53,666 bases of DNA. It comes from Saprospiraceae bacterium. Its GTDB lineage: Bacteria; Bacteroidota; Bacteroidia; Chitinophagales; Saprospiraceae. Numbering within the stretch: the stretch's first letter is position 1; each line of letters starts with the position of its first letter. The stretch covers positions 1-53,666 of the forward strand of contig JAKVCV010000024.1 of assembly GCA_022448945.1 (NCBI GenBank), read 5' to 3'. A model generated the notes under the pieces. That model saw only the letters and a program-made list of their open reading frames with translations. It searched no databases and was not told the origin of the DNA. Positions 47,086 to 53,666 of this stretch are shown in pieces. The translations under genes and the position numbers were made by a program.

Positions 47086-47430
47086 ATAATAACGGGTTAT
47101 GCAAGTAGTGAAAAAATAAAAAATTAGGCAAACTAGATGGGGAGCTTTGGTTTAGTTTTGCCAATTAACCATTTTTAAAGTAATTATTTGGACATTTTTA
47201 CGGATGAAGTACTAGGGTTGTATATAATATTTAATGTAAATTCTGAGAATTTGTTACCGTTCTAAATTAAGTATGTATTTTTTTAACTGATATGCCTACT
47301 TTTTTTTATTTTTTTACAATTAATAATTTAAAGTTTTTAACTTGTTTATTATGAAAGATATTTTAGTCAAATAAAGACTGTTTAGCATGTTTTATTAGAT
47401 TCACTGCCTTTATAAATAATAAAAGAAACT
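47086..47430. other. Divergent intergenic region between the M36 protease and deoD
   Basis: 345 bp, AT-rich. A forward TAGTTTTG (47153-47160) fits TAnnTTTG but lies 270 bases before deoD and lacks a spaced TTG. No hairpin of note and no reading frame. Confidence 0.5.
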
Positions 47431-48126
47431 ATGAGTTTACACATTGGTGCAAAAGAAGGAGAAATTGCCGAGAAAGTATTACTCCCCGGAGACCCCCTTA
47501 GGGCAAAATGGGTAGCAGAAACATTTCTTGAAAATACTTTTTGTTATAATACGGTAAGAGGAATGAATGGTTATACAGGAACATATAAGGGTAAAAGAGT
47601 TTCAGTACAAGGAACTGGAATGGGTATGCCTTCAGCGTCTATTTATGTAAATGAGTTAATAAATAGTTATGGCGCAAAACAACTAATTCGAATTGGCACT
47701 GCAGGTTCTTATCAAAAAGATTTAAAGGTAAGAGATGTTGTTTTGGCAATGTCTGCTTCAACAGATTCAGCGATTAACAAAAGACGTTTTAAAGGAATGG
47801 ATTATGCACCAACTGCAGATTTTGAATTATTTCTAAATGCCGTTAAAGCTGCAGAGGCAAAAGGAATCAAAGTTAAAGCTGGCAATATTCTTTCTGCTGA
47901 TGAATTCTATGGTGATGAATTTGAAGCCTATAAACATTGGGCTAAGTTTGGAGTTTTATGTGTTGAAATGGAAACTGCAGCAATTTATACGCTAGCAGCA
48001 AAGTTCAATGTTAAAGCATTAACCATTCTAACTATTTCAGACGAATTGGTTACAGGCATAGAATCCACAGCTCAAGAAAGACAAGAAACACTTAGTGAAA
48101 TGGTTGATATAGCTTTAGAGATATAA
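47431..48126 (+). CDS. deoD: Purine-nucleoside phosphorylase, DeoD type
   Basis: Hexameric PNP of the low-molecular-weight (bacterial) class, splitting purine nucleosides with phosphate to base and ribose 1-phosphate. Length 231 aa. Key features: His4 in [13 protein letters not shown], phosphate-binding GDPLRAKW (20-27, Arg24), RIGTAGS (87-93), the VEMETAAIY block (178-186) and the catalytic Asp204 in TISDEL. The sequence reads like E. coli DeoD throughout. It is convergent with fumC, 19 bases away, with no hairpin between. Confidence 0.97.
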   Translation: MSLHIGAKEGEIAEKVLLPGDPLRAKWVAETFLENTFCYNTVRGMNGYTGTYKGKRVSVQGTGMGMPSASIYVNELINSYGAKQLIRIGTAGSYQKDLKVRDVVLAMSASTDSAINKRRFKGMDYAPTADFELFLNAVKAAEAKGIKVKAGNILSADEFYGDEFEAYKHWAKFGVLCVEMETAAIYTLAAKFNVKALTILTISDELVTGIESTAQERQETLSEMVDIALEI

Positions 48127-48145
48127 TTCAAAATTACCTAGTAAT

Positions 48146-49540
48146 TTATTTTAAACCACCAGTCATATCTTCAGGCCTTACCCACTCATCAAATTCTGAT
48201 TCACTTAGATAACCCAAACTAATTCCAGCGGCTTTTAAAGTTGTTCCCTCTTTATATGCCTTTTTAGCAATATCTGAAGATTTATCATAACCAATCTTCG
48301 TATTTAATGCAGTAACCAACATTAAGGAATTGTTCAAATTTTCTTTAATAGCCTCATAATTTGGTTTTAAACCCGTAGCACAATTTTCATTAAAACTATT
48401 GCAGGCATCACCTATTAATTGAGCAGAAATCAAAAAATTGTAAATCATCATAGGTTTAAACACATTCAATTGAAATTGACCTGTCATACCTCCTATGTTA
48501 ATTGCAACATCATTTCCTATGACTTGTGCCATAGCCATAGTCATCGCTTCTACCTGCGTAGGGTTAACTTTACCTGGCATAATAGAAGATCCAGGTTCAT
48601 TTGCTGGAATAATATACTCCCCAATACCACATCTTGGTCCAGATGCCAACATTCGAATATCATTAGATATCTTCATCAAAGCAACTGCAGCGGTTTTTAA
48701 AGCACCATGAGCTTCAACAATAGCATCGTGAGCAGCCAGCGCTTCAAATTTGTTTTCAGCAGTAACAAAAGGCAACCCTGTAAGTTCTGAAATTTTCTTT
48801 GCCACTAAAACATCATAACCCTGTGGAGTATTTAATCCTGTACCAACTGCTGTGCCGCCTAAAGCAAGTTCAGATAGGTGATCTAGAGAATTTCTAATTG
48901 CTTTTACAGAATGATCTAATTGAGAAACAAAACCTGACAACTCCTGCCCTACTGTTACTGGAGTTGCATCCATAAAATGTGTCCTTCCAATTTTTACTAC
49001 ATCTTTAAATTCCTTTGATTTTATATCAAGTGTATTCCTTAAACCTTCAATTGCAGGAATAGTAAGTTCTACTACTTTTTTATATGCAGATATATGCATT
49101 GCTGTAGGAAAAGTATCATTTGAAGATTGTGATTTATTAACATCATCGTTGGGATGTACTGATTTTTTAGTATCTAGTAGCGTTCCTCCGTTGAGAACAT
49201 GTGCACGATTTGCAATCACCTCATTTACATTCATATTAGACTGGGTTCCTGAGCCTGTCTGCCATACAACCAAAGGAAATTGATCATCAAGTTGACCTGT
49301 TAAAATTTCATTGCAAACCTTTCCGATAAGTTCAGCCTTATCCATAGACAATACGCCCAATTCTGCATTTGTATTTGCTGCTGCCTTTTTCAATATAGCA
49401 AAAGCCTTAATGACCTCGTTAGGCATTTTCTGCCCACCTATTTTAAAATTTTGAAGCGAGCGTTGGGTCTGAGCTGCCCAATATTTTTCAGCTGGTACCT
49501 CTATAAAACCTATAGAATCTTTTTCTTTACGAAATCCCAT
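48146..49540 (-). CDS. fumC: Fumarate hydratase class II
   Basis: TCA-cycle enzyme that adds water to fumarate to give L-malate; oxygen-stable, metal-free. Length 464 aa. Signatures: [41 protein letters not shown], the [16 protein letters not shown] block and the catalytic serine loop [16 protein letters not shown]. The aspartase/fumarase superfamily also contains AspA, but [10 protein letters not shown] and the overall match favour FumC. Reverse strand, own transcription unit. Confidence 0.97.
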   Translation of the reverse strand: MGFRKEKDSIGFIEVPAEKYWAAQTQRSLQNFKIGGQKMPNEVIKAFAILKKAAANTNAELGVLSMDKAELIGKVCNEILTGQLDDQFPLVVWQTGSGTQSNMNVNEVIANRAHVLNGGTLLDTKKSVHPNDDVNKSQSSNDTFPTAMHISAYKKVVELTIPAIEGLRNTLDIKSKEFKDVVKIGRTHFMDATPVTVGQELSGFVSQLDHSVKAIRNSLDHLSELALGGTAVGTGLNTPQGYDVLVAKKISELTGLPFVTAENKFEALAAHDAIVEAHGALKTAAVALMKISNDIRMLASGPRCGIGEYIIPANEPGSSIMPGKVNPTQVEAMTMAMAQVIGNDVAINIGGMTGQFQLNVFKPMMIYNFLISAQLIGDACNSFNENCATGLKPNYEAIKENLNNSLMLVTALNTKIGYDKSSDIAKKAYKEGTTLKAAGISLGYLSESEFDEWVRPEDMTGGLK

Positions 49541-49857
49541 AACATAAGTGCTTTTGTAATGATGAAAAAAATGAAAAGTAAATGTCGCAAAATTCTATTC
49601 TTTATACAAACTAAGAATAAAAAATAATTGACAATTTTGAAATTAATATAATCAAATAAATTCAACTATTATTCCATTTGATTTCGTATTATATAGTTGT
49701 ATAACTGAATCTAATCAAACCCAATTAGTTCTTTGATTCTTAATTAAATGCTTTAACAATCGCTTATACAATTATTATAGTTAAAAAAATAGTATTAAGT
49801 TTGTAATGAATAAGATTAATATATTATACAATTATTAAAGTAAAAGAAGAATAAAAA
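49541..49857. other. Divergent intergenic region between fumC and the DUF1573 gene
   Basis: 317 bp, AT-rich. The only recognisable site is the TAnnTTTG at 49796-49803 listed separately. No hairpin with a T-run and no reading frame. Confidence 0.5.
49796..49803 (+). promoter_or_regulatory. TAnnTTTG (-7) element upstream of the DUF1573 gene
   Basis: TAAGTTTG is an exact -7 match, 54 bases before the ATG at 49858. No spaced TTG upstream. Confidence 0.4.
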
Positions 49858-50460
49858 ATGGAAAACAAAGAGAATTTAATATTAGGTGGCATGGCAGTTA
49901 TGTTTTTATGGCTTTCAATACTAACGTATAGTTTTTATACAGACGGTGCCAGTTCAAGTACATTAGCTGCTGCAAAAGCACTAAACAATCCTACTACTAA
50001 TTTAACTGCTAATACGCCTCCACCATCCAATATAGATCCAAATACAGGTCAACCAGCTATTAAACCAACTAATACAAATACGCAGCCTCAACAACCAGAA
50101 GTTGATCCTGCTAAAGCTGCAAAAATAGTCCTTAAAGAAAAATCTTTTGACTTTGGCACCCTTCAAGAAGGTGAAAAAGTTGAACATATTTTTGAATTTA
50201 CCAATACATCTAACAACCCACTTACCATATCTAATGCCAAAGGAAGTTGTGGGTGTACAGTACCTGAATGGCCAAAAGAACCAATTGCACCAGGTGAAGT
50301 TGGTGAAATAAAAGTAAAGTATGATTCTAAAGGTAAAAAAGGAAAACAAAGTAAAACTGTAACCTTAACAGCAAATACAATCCCAGCAAATACTCTAATT
50401 ACAATAACTTCTGATGTTATTAAATTAGAAGACGATAATGAGGCTGATGCAACTAAATAA
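49858..50460 (+). CDS. Membrane-anchored DUF1573 protein
   Basis: A 200-aa protein with an N-terminal TM anchor (about residues 8-27), a Pro/Asn/Thr-rich linker (40-80) and a C-terminal DUF1573 domain (about 88-190). That domain is an Ig-like fold of the ASPM-SPD-2-Hydin type, recognised by KSFDFGTLQEGEKVEHIFEF, then ISNAKGSCGCTVPEW, where the SCGCT cysteine pair is characteristic, and PGEVGEIKVKYDSKGKKG. It is periplasmic. No biochemical role is established for this family, which is very common in Bacteroidota. Confidence 0.92.
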   Translation: MENKENLILGGMAVMFLWLSILTYSFYTDGASSSTLAAAKALNNPTTNLTANTPPPSNIDPNTGQPAIKPTNTNTQPQQPEVDPAKAAKIVLKEKSFDFGTLQEGEKVEHIFEFTNTSNNPLTISNAKGSCGCTVPEWPKEPIAPGEVGEIKVKYDSKGKKGKQSKTVTLTANTIPANTLITITSDVIKLEDDNEADATK

Positions 50461-50491
50461 ATAACAAGTTATATAACTTTACTTCTATACA

Positions 50492-50523
50492 AACTCTACA
50501 CAAAATTATTTCTGTGTAGAGTT
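50492..50523 (+). terminator. Stem-loop after the DUF1573 gene, possible terminator
   Basis: AACTCTACACA (50492-50502) and TGTGTAGAGTT (50513-50523) form a perfect 11-bp stem with a 10-base loop, 31 bases past the stop. There is no clear T-run afterwards (GTATCTATTATTG), so it may be a stabilising hairpin or an imperfect terminator. Confidence 0.5.
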
Positions 50524-50633
50524 GTATCTATTATTGTATAATCTTAGAGAAATTATTGAAAGTTCAGAAAACTGATAAAGTTGATTATGTTAAAACGAGT
50601 TTTAAACTTTTTTGCCTTCTTTAAAATTTCCAT

Positions 50634-51497
50634 ATGAAAAATTATCTTTCTCTTATAAAGTTTAGCCATACAATCTTTGCCATTCCTTTCGCCTGTATTG
50701 GTTTCTTTTTGGCAAGCACGAACCAATCATTATCATCAGGTACTGATTGGTTATTGTTTTTAAAAGTTATTTTATGTATGGTTTTTGCAAGAAGCGCAGC
50801 TATGGCATTTAATAGATATGCGGATAGAGATATAGATGATAAAAATCCACGAACTGCTGAACGGGAAATACCAGCTGGAATAATTTCTCCTAACAATGCC
50901 TTATATTTTGTAATCGTAAATTGTATCTTATTTACACTAATCACTTACCTAATAAACCCACTTTGTTTTATACTCTCTCCTATTGCCCTACTTATTATAT
51001 TAGGTTATTCTTATACCAAACGATTTACAGCTCTATGCCATTTTGTATTAGGCATTGGTCTTGCACTCTCACCAATTGGTGCATATATTGCTGTCATAGG
51101 ATCATTTGATAATAACTCAATTATTCCTATTATTTTCTCTTTTGTCGTTCTTTTTTGGGTCTCAGGGTTTGATATTATCTATGCTCTACAGGATGAAGAT
51201 TTTGACAAATCGCTTGGGTTAAATTCTATTCCTGCATCTATTGGAACAAAACATGCATTAATGCTTTCTAATATCTTACATGTGATTTCTGCATCATTAG
51301 TTGTTTTTGCTGGGTATAAATCCGAGGCAGGTATATTTTATTGGATTGGCTGTGGAATTTTTATTTTGCTACTTATCTACCAACACTTTTTAGTAAAACC
51401 GAACGACCTCAGCAAAGTTGATTTAGCTTTCTTTACTACTAATGGAATTGCAAGTGGAATATTTGGTGTTTTTGTTATTACAGACTTACTGGTATAA
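50634..51497 (+). CDS. UbiA-family prenyltransferase (UbiA/MqnP-like)
   Basis: Integral membrane prenyltransferase of 287 aa, with about eight or nine TMs. The first Mg-binding motif is N60-RYAD-RDID (NRYADRDID, 60-68) followed by NPRTAEREIPAG, as in 4-hydroxybenzoate and futalosine-pathway prenyltransferases. The second motif is FDIIYALQDEDFDKSLGLNS with its Asp cluster, followed by IPASIG. It attaches a polyprenyl chain to an aromatic ring for quinone synthesis. Since Bacteroidota use menaquinone, a role as MqnP or as a UbiA-like protein of the futalosine route is plausible, but the substrate cannot be set by reading. Single gene. Confidence 0.88.
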   Translation: MKNYLSLIKFSHTIFAIPFACIGFFLASTNQSLSSGTDWLLFLKVILCMVFARSAAMAFNRYADRDIDDKNPRTAEREIPAGIISPNNALYFVIVNCILFTLITYLINPLCFILSPIALLIILGYSYTKRFTALCHFVLGIGLALSPIGAYIAVIGSFDNNSIIPIIFSFVVLFWVSGFDIIYALQDEDFDKSLGLNSIPASIGTKHALMLSNILHVISASLVVFAGYKSEAGIFYWIGCGIFILLLIYQHFLVKPNDLSKVDLAFFTTNGIASGIFGVFVITDLLV

Positions 51498-51953
51498 CTA
51501 AATTACATTATCAATATAATATTCCTTACCTCTGAAAATAAAAGCATCTCCAGCCTTTTTTTGAAACAACTGTTTACCAATGGGAGAAGCTAGTGTTATA
51601 GCAAAAAATTCCTTTCCCTCAATTAATAATTTTCCGGCACTTATAGCAATATAAAAACACTCATGATTGGTCATAACCAAAGCACCTTGTTCTACTTCTG
51701 AAAAGGTCAAATCTGTTTTTACATTACTAAGGTTTTGCTTATGATCTTTCAAAACCGCCAACTGAGTCATTTGTTTTTCTTTTTCCAAATGCAACATCGC
51801 ACGACCAGTTTCATATTTATCCCCTACACTACTTTTAGTTTCTGAAGCTAATGACTCATTAATATCATCCAAACGTTCCTTTATGGCATCCAAACGTAAT
51901 TGAAGATACATTTGACAAGCATTATATAATTTCGTTTTTAATTCCAGAGTCAT
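51498..51953 (-). CDS. Gre-like protein (GreA/GreB C-terminal domain with coiled coil)
   Basis: A 151-aa protein from the ATG at 51953 (a GTG at 51986 would add 11 residues). It has an N-terminal helical, coiled-coil-like part (about 1-80) with LRLDAIKERLDDINESLAS and GRAMLHLEKEKQMTQLAVL, then a small beta domain ending with ASPIGKQLFQKKAGDAFIFRGKEYYIDNVI, which corresponds to the C-terminal FKBP-like domain of Gre factors (SPLGRALLGKKVGD type). True GreA has two acidic residues at the coiled-coil tip for RNA-polymerase transcript cleavage; the tip here may be around ASETKSSVGDKYETG, with Asp and Glu present. Such proteins in Bacteroidota are often misnamed 3-oxoacyl-ACP synthase. It is convergent with ubiA, one base away from its stop. 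Confidence 0.72.
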   Translation of the reverse strand: MTLELKTKLYNACQMYLQLRLDAIKERLDDINESLASETKSSVGDKYETGRAMLHLEKEKQMTQLAVLKDHKQNLSNVKTDLTFSEVEQGALVMTNHECFYIAISAGKLLIEGKEFFAITLASPIGKQLFQKKAGDAFIFRGKEYYIDNVI

Positions 51954-52021
51954 TTCGCTATATACATGTCCAAAAAACAAAAACACAAACAGTCATAATA
52001 AACTATTTGTGCTCACTTTAG

Positions 52022-52095
<74 letters not shown>

Positions 52096-52208
52096 TTCAT
52101 ATTATTGAGTCGCGAATATACGATGAATTATTTTTCTAAACCAATTTTTTTCTATAGAAAGTTCTTAAGTTAGAAGTAAAAGCTATAAAAAGTCTAAATA
52201 GCAATTAA

Positions 52209-53324
52209 TTAAAATGTAGGACAACCTTCTTGCCTATTTTGCTGACTACCATCTCGTGTATATATAATTGAGAACTCTAATGCACCCTGTCCATTAGAAA
52301 CTGCTGTTAAAGAAGAAAGGTTGATATCATAGCTAATTCCAAATTGGAAAGTCTGATAATCGAGACCAACTATTAACATAAGAGCATCTGCATCAATAGA
52401 ACTCTCCAGTTTATTTGCCAAACGCGTCCATACAGAAAACCTAAGTGCAAAATCATCATACTTTGCTCTTTGGTATTTTATACCCAAACCCATATTCAAT
52501 TCCATTGATGGACCTTGAAACATACCAACAAAACCAGGTAATAAACTTAATGAAGCACCCCTGCCACCAACTAATAACTCTCCTCCTGCATGAGCTGTTA
52601 TTCTCATATATAAGCGTTCAATATCTGCACTGGCTGAAGCAGCAGTTCTATTAAACAAAGATATCTCAGGCCTGTTTAAATGAAATAAACCAAATCCTGC
52701 ATAAACACTTTTCCTTGGGCCCATAACTCCATACCATAGAGCACCAACACTTAAATCAGGATAGATTTTAGTATCTCTTCTATTAGGGTTTTCTCCACTA
52801 TAAATATTTTGATCATAACCATCTCCTGATTCGTCGGTATAATATTGAGTACTATATGTCAAATTTAACCATTTTACACTCCTTTGGCCAATTCCTAACT
52901 GAGCACCAGCAACAAGATATGAAGTCATAGCACCTCTATTTGAACGTCGACTACCTGATAATTGCTTCATGTAACTTGCACTCAAATTTATATCAGTCAC
53001 ATTATACATACCTTGACCTGAAATATCTGACATTGCAGAGAACCCTAATCCAACAAAATCAGATTTAAAAGCTTGTAATTTTCCATCTGCTGTAAATGCA
53101 AAAGTGTTATATGGTTTATGCATAACCGAACCCCACTGCGTTCTGAAATTTGCTCCAACACGCCACAATCCTTCAAACACACCTGCCATTGCTGGATTTA
53201 ACCGTAAAGGTGCATTATAATACTGTGTATATCTAGGATCTTGTGCCTGTAATTCCTGAGAAGGTAAAAAGATGCCCCCATTAAAAACAATTGCAACAAG
53301 TACGAGTCTAAAAATAAATTTCAT
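52209..53324 (-). CDS. PorP/SprF-family type IX secretion outer-membrane protein
   Basis: Outer-membrane beta-barrel of 371 aa, from the ATG at 53324 (an earlier TTG at 53330 is possible). Signal peptide to about residue 27 (FLPSQELQAQ). The mature protein starts DPRYTQYYNAPLRLNPAMAGVFEG, the diagnostic PorP/SprF beginning, followed by RVGANFRTQWGSV. It has LALRFSVWTRL-like strands, and FGISYDINLSSLTAVSNGQGALEFSIIY at the C-terminus is also typical of the family (TIGR03519). PorP and SprF work with the T9SS, linking to PorE/SprB-type partners. Bacteroidota usually have many paralogues often next to adhesin genes; here no adhesin is visible in the window upstream, apart from the truncated gene at the edge. 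Confidence 0.93.
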   Translation of the reverse strand: MKFIFRLVLVAIVFNGGIFLPSQELQAQDPRYTQYYNAPLRLNPAMAGVFEGLWRVGANFRTQWGSVMHKPYNTFAFTADGKLQAFKSDFVGLGFSAMSDISGQGMYNVTDINLSASYMKQLSGSRRSNRGAMTSYLVAGAQLGIGQRSVKWLNLTYSTQYYTDESGDGYDQNIYSGENPNRRDTKIYPDLSVGALWYGVMGPRKSVYAGFGLFHLNRPEISLFNRTAASASADIERLYMRITAHAGGELLVGGRGASLSLLPGFVGMFQGPSMELNMGLGIKYQRAKYDDFALRFSVWTRLANKLESSIDADALMLIVGLDYQTFQFGISYDINLSSLTAVSNGQGALEFSIIYTRDGSQQNRQEGCPTF

Positions 53325-53595
53325 AACCAATAGGATTAAAGATTTTCCAAATAATTAAGTTTAATTCCGTTATATTCTTTTAATTAAAAACTATTATCCT
53401 TATGAATAAATCGAAAAACAGTGTCAATAAAAAGAATATTTTACTAAGTTCTATAAAAGTCCGTATGAACCACGAAAAAATTTCTGTTAATTATATAACG
53501 TAAGATCTTCGCTATTCTTGTAACAATTATACTATTTATTTAAAATAAATTGTAGAAATTTTTATGATAAAACATCTACAATATACATTTTTTTT

Positions 53596-53666
53596 CTACC
53601 TCAACAACAAAACATCTCCTTTTATTACTTCTGTATGACCATCCAAGAATAACACCTCAGCATACC
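53596..53666 (-). CDS. C-terminal end of an unknown gene, cut by window edge
   Basis: On the reverse strand the frame ending at TAG (53596-53598) is open to the window edge and reads YAEVLFLDGHTEVIKGDVLL plus two residues, a protein-like mix with normal composition. The other two frames close early. Only 23 codons are visible, so no family can be assigned. It may be the gene upstream of the PorP/SprF protein on the same strand. Confidence 0.4.
   Translation of the reverse strand, partial: YAEVLFLDGHTEVIKGDVLLLR

Noticed and set aside
48419-48710. Two overlapping forward frames opposite fumC
   Set aside because: Antisense shadows of a highly conserved enzyme; one is Cys/His-rich only because of the reverse reading of conserved residues.
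50002-50349. 115-codon reverse frame opposite the DUF1573 gene
   Set aside because: Extremely rich in Phe, Trp and Ile, as expected for the complement of a Lys/Pro/Thr-rich gene; no support as a gene.

Overview
The window is a stretch of an AT-rich (by eye about one third GC) Bacteroidota chromosome. The evidence is a PorX-type regulator and a PorP/SprF-family outer-membrane protein of the type IX secretion system (T9SS), two secreted proteins with C-terminal T9SS sorting domains, SprB and PKD repeats, WG repeats, a FISUMP-type lipoprotein, and promoter elements of the Bacteroidota form TTG-N19-TAnnTTTG. I cannot name a genus; a marine or gliding member of Saprospiria, Cytophagia or Flavobacteriia is plausible. 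I saw no insertion sequence, phage, CRISPR array or other mobile element, so this reads as core chromosome with lineage-specific secreted and surface genes.

Layout. 1-8.1 kb: truncated FISUMP lipoprotein, RsmB-family rRNA methyltransferase, ornithine aminotransferase, two small exported lipocalin-like proteins, a noncoding segment that looks like a small-RNA gene, then a reverse-strand series RsgA, conserved hypothetical, FtsX-like permease. 8.5-13.6 kb: GT39-like membrane glycosyltransferase, MsbA-like ABC exporter, T9SS cargo protein. 13.7-17.5 kb: ccmE-ccmF-phosphoesterase, a cytochrome c maturation operon. 17.6-21.8 kb: reverse operon oppB-oppC-pcs, in which two peptide-type ABC permeases with large extracytoplasmic insertions precede a phosphatidylcholine synthase. 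22-29.3 kb, all reverse: universal stress protein, PorX, LRR protein, HemE, polyphosphate kinase. 29.7-34.5 kb, forward: TPR membrane protein, GcvH, VanZ-like, TonB, NadD, LRR protein. 34.5-38.9 kb, reverse: Baeyer-Villiger-type monooxygenase, WG-repeat protein, a 705-bp gene-free gap, aquaporin. 39.1-42.1 kb: OprO/P-type porin and Na/Pi cotransporter behind a candidate Pho box. 42.2-47.1 kb: a 1621-residue secreted M36 metalloprotease with SprB repeats. 47.4-53.7 kb: DeoD, FumC, DUF1573 protein, UbiA-family prenyltransferase, Gre-like factor, tRNA-Met, PorP/SprF protein and the tail of one more gene.

How the genes fit together. PorX and PorP/SprF belong to T9SS control and to the outer-membrane/motility apparatus; the M36 protease and the 526-aa beta-propeller-like protein are likely substrates. 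CcmE and CcmF handle heme delivery and ligation for c-type cytochromes, and CcmE carries the CxxxY rather than the HxxxY heme site. The porin and NptA-like pair form an outer/inner membrane phosphate route, and polyphosphate kinase could store the phosphate. Pcs implies choline-dependent phosphatidylcholine synthesis.

The least expected signals are a candidate small RNA at about 4787-4916 with two mutually exclusive hairpins, an 11-bp-periodic Pho-box-like operator at 39069-39096, the oppBC-pcs operon with its oversized permease insertions, and a lone forward terminator in the 37.5-38.2 kb gap. All calls are by reading; no database search or folding program was run.
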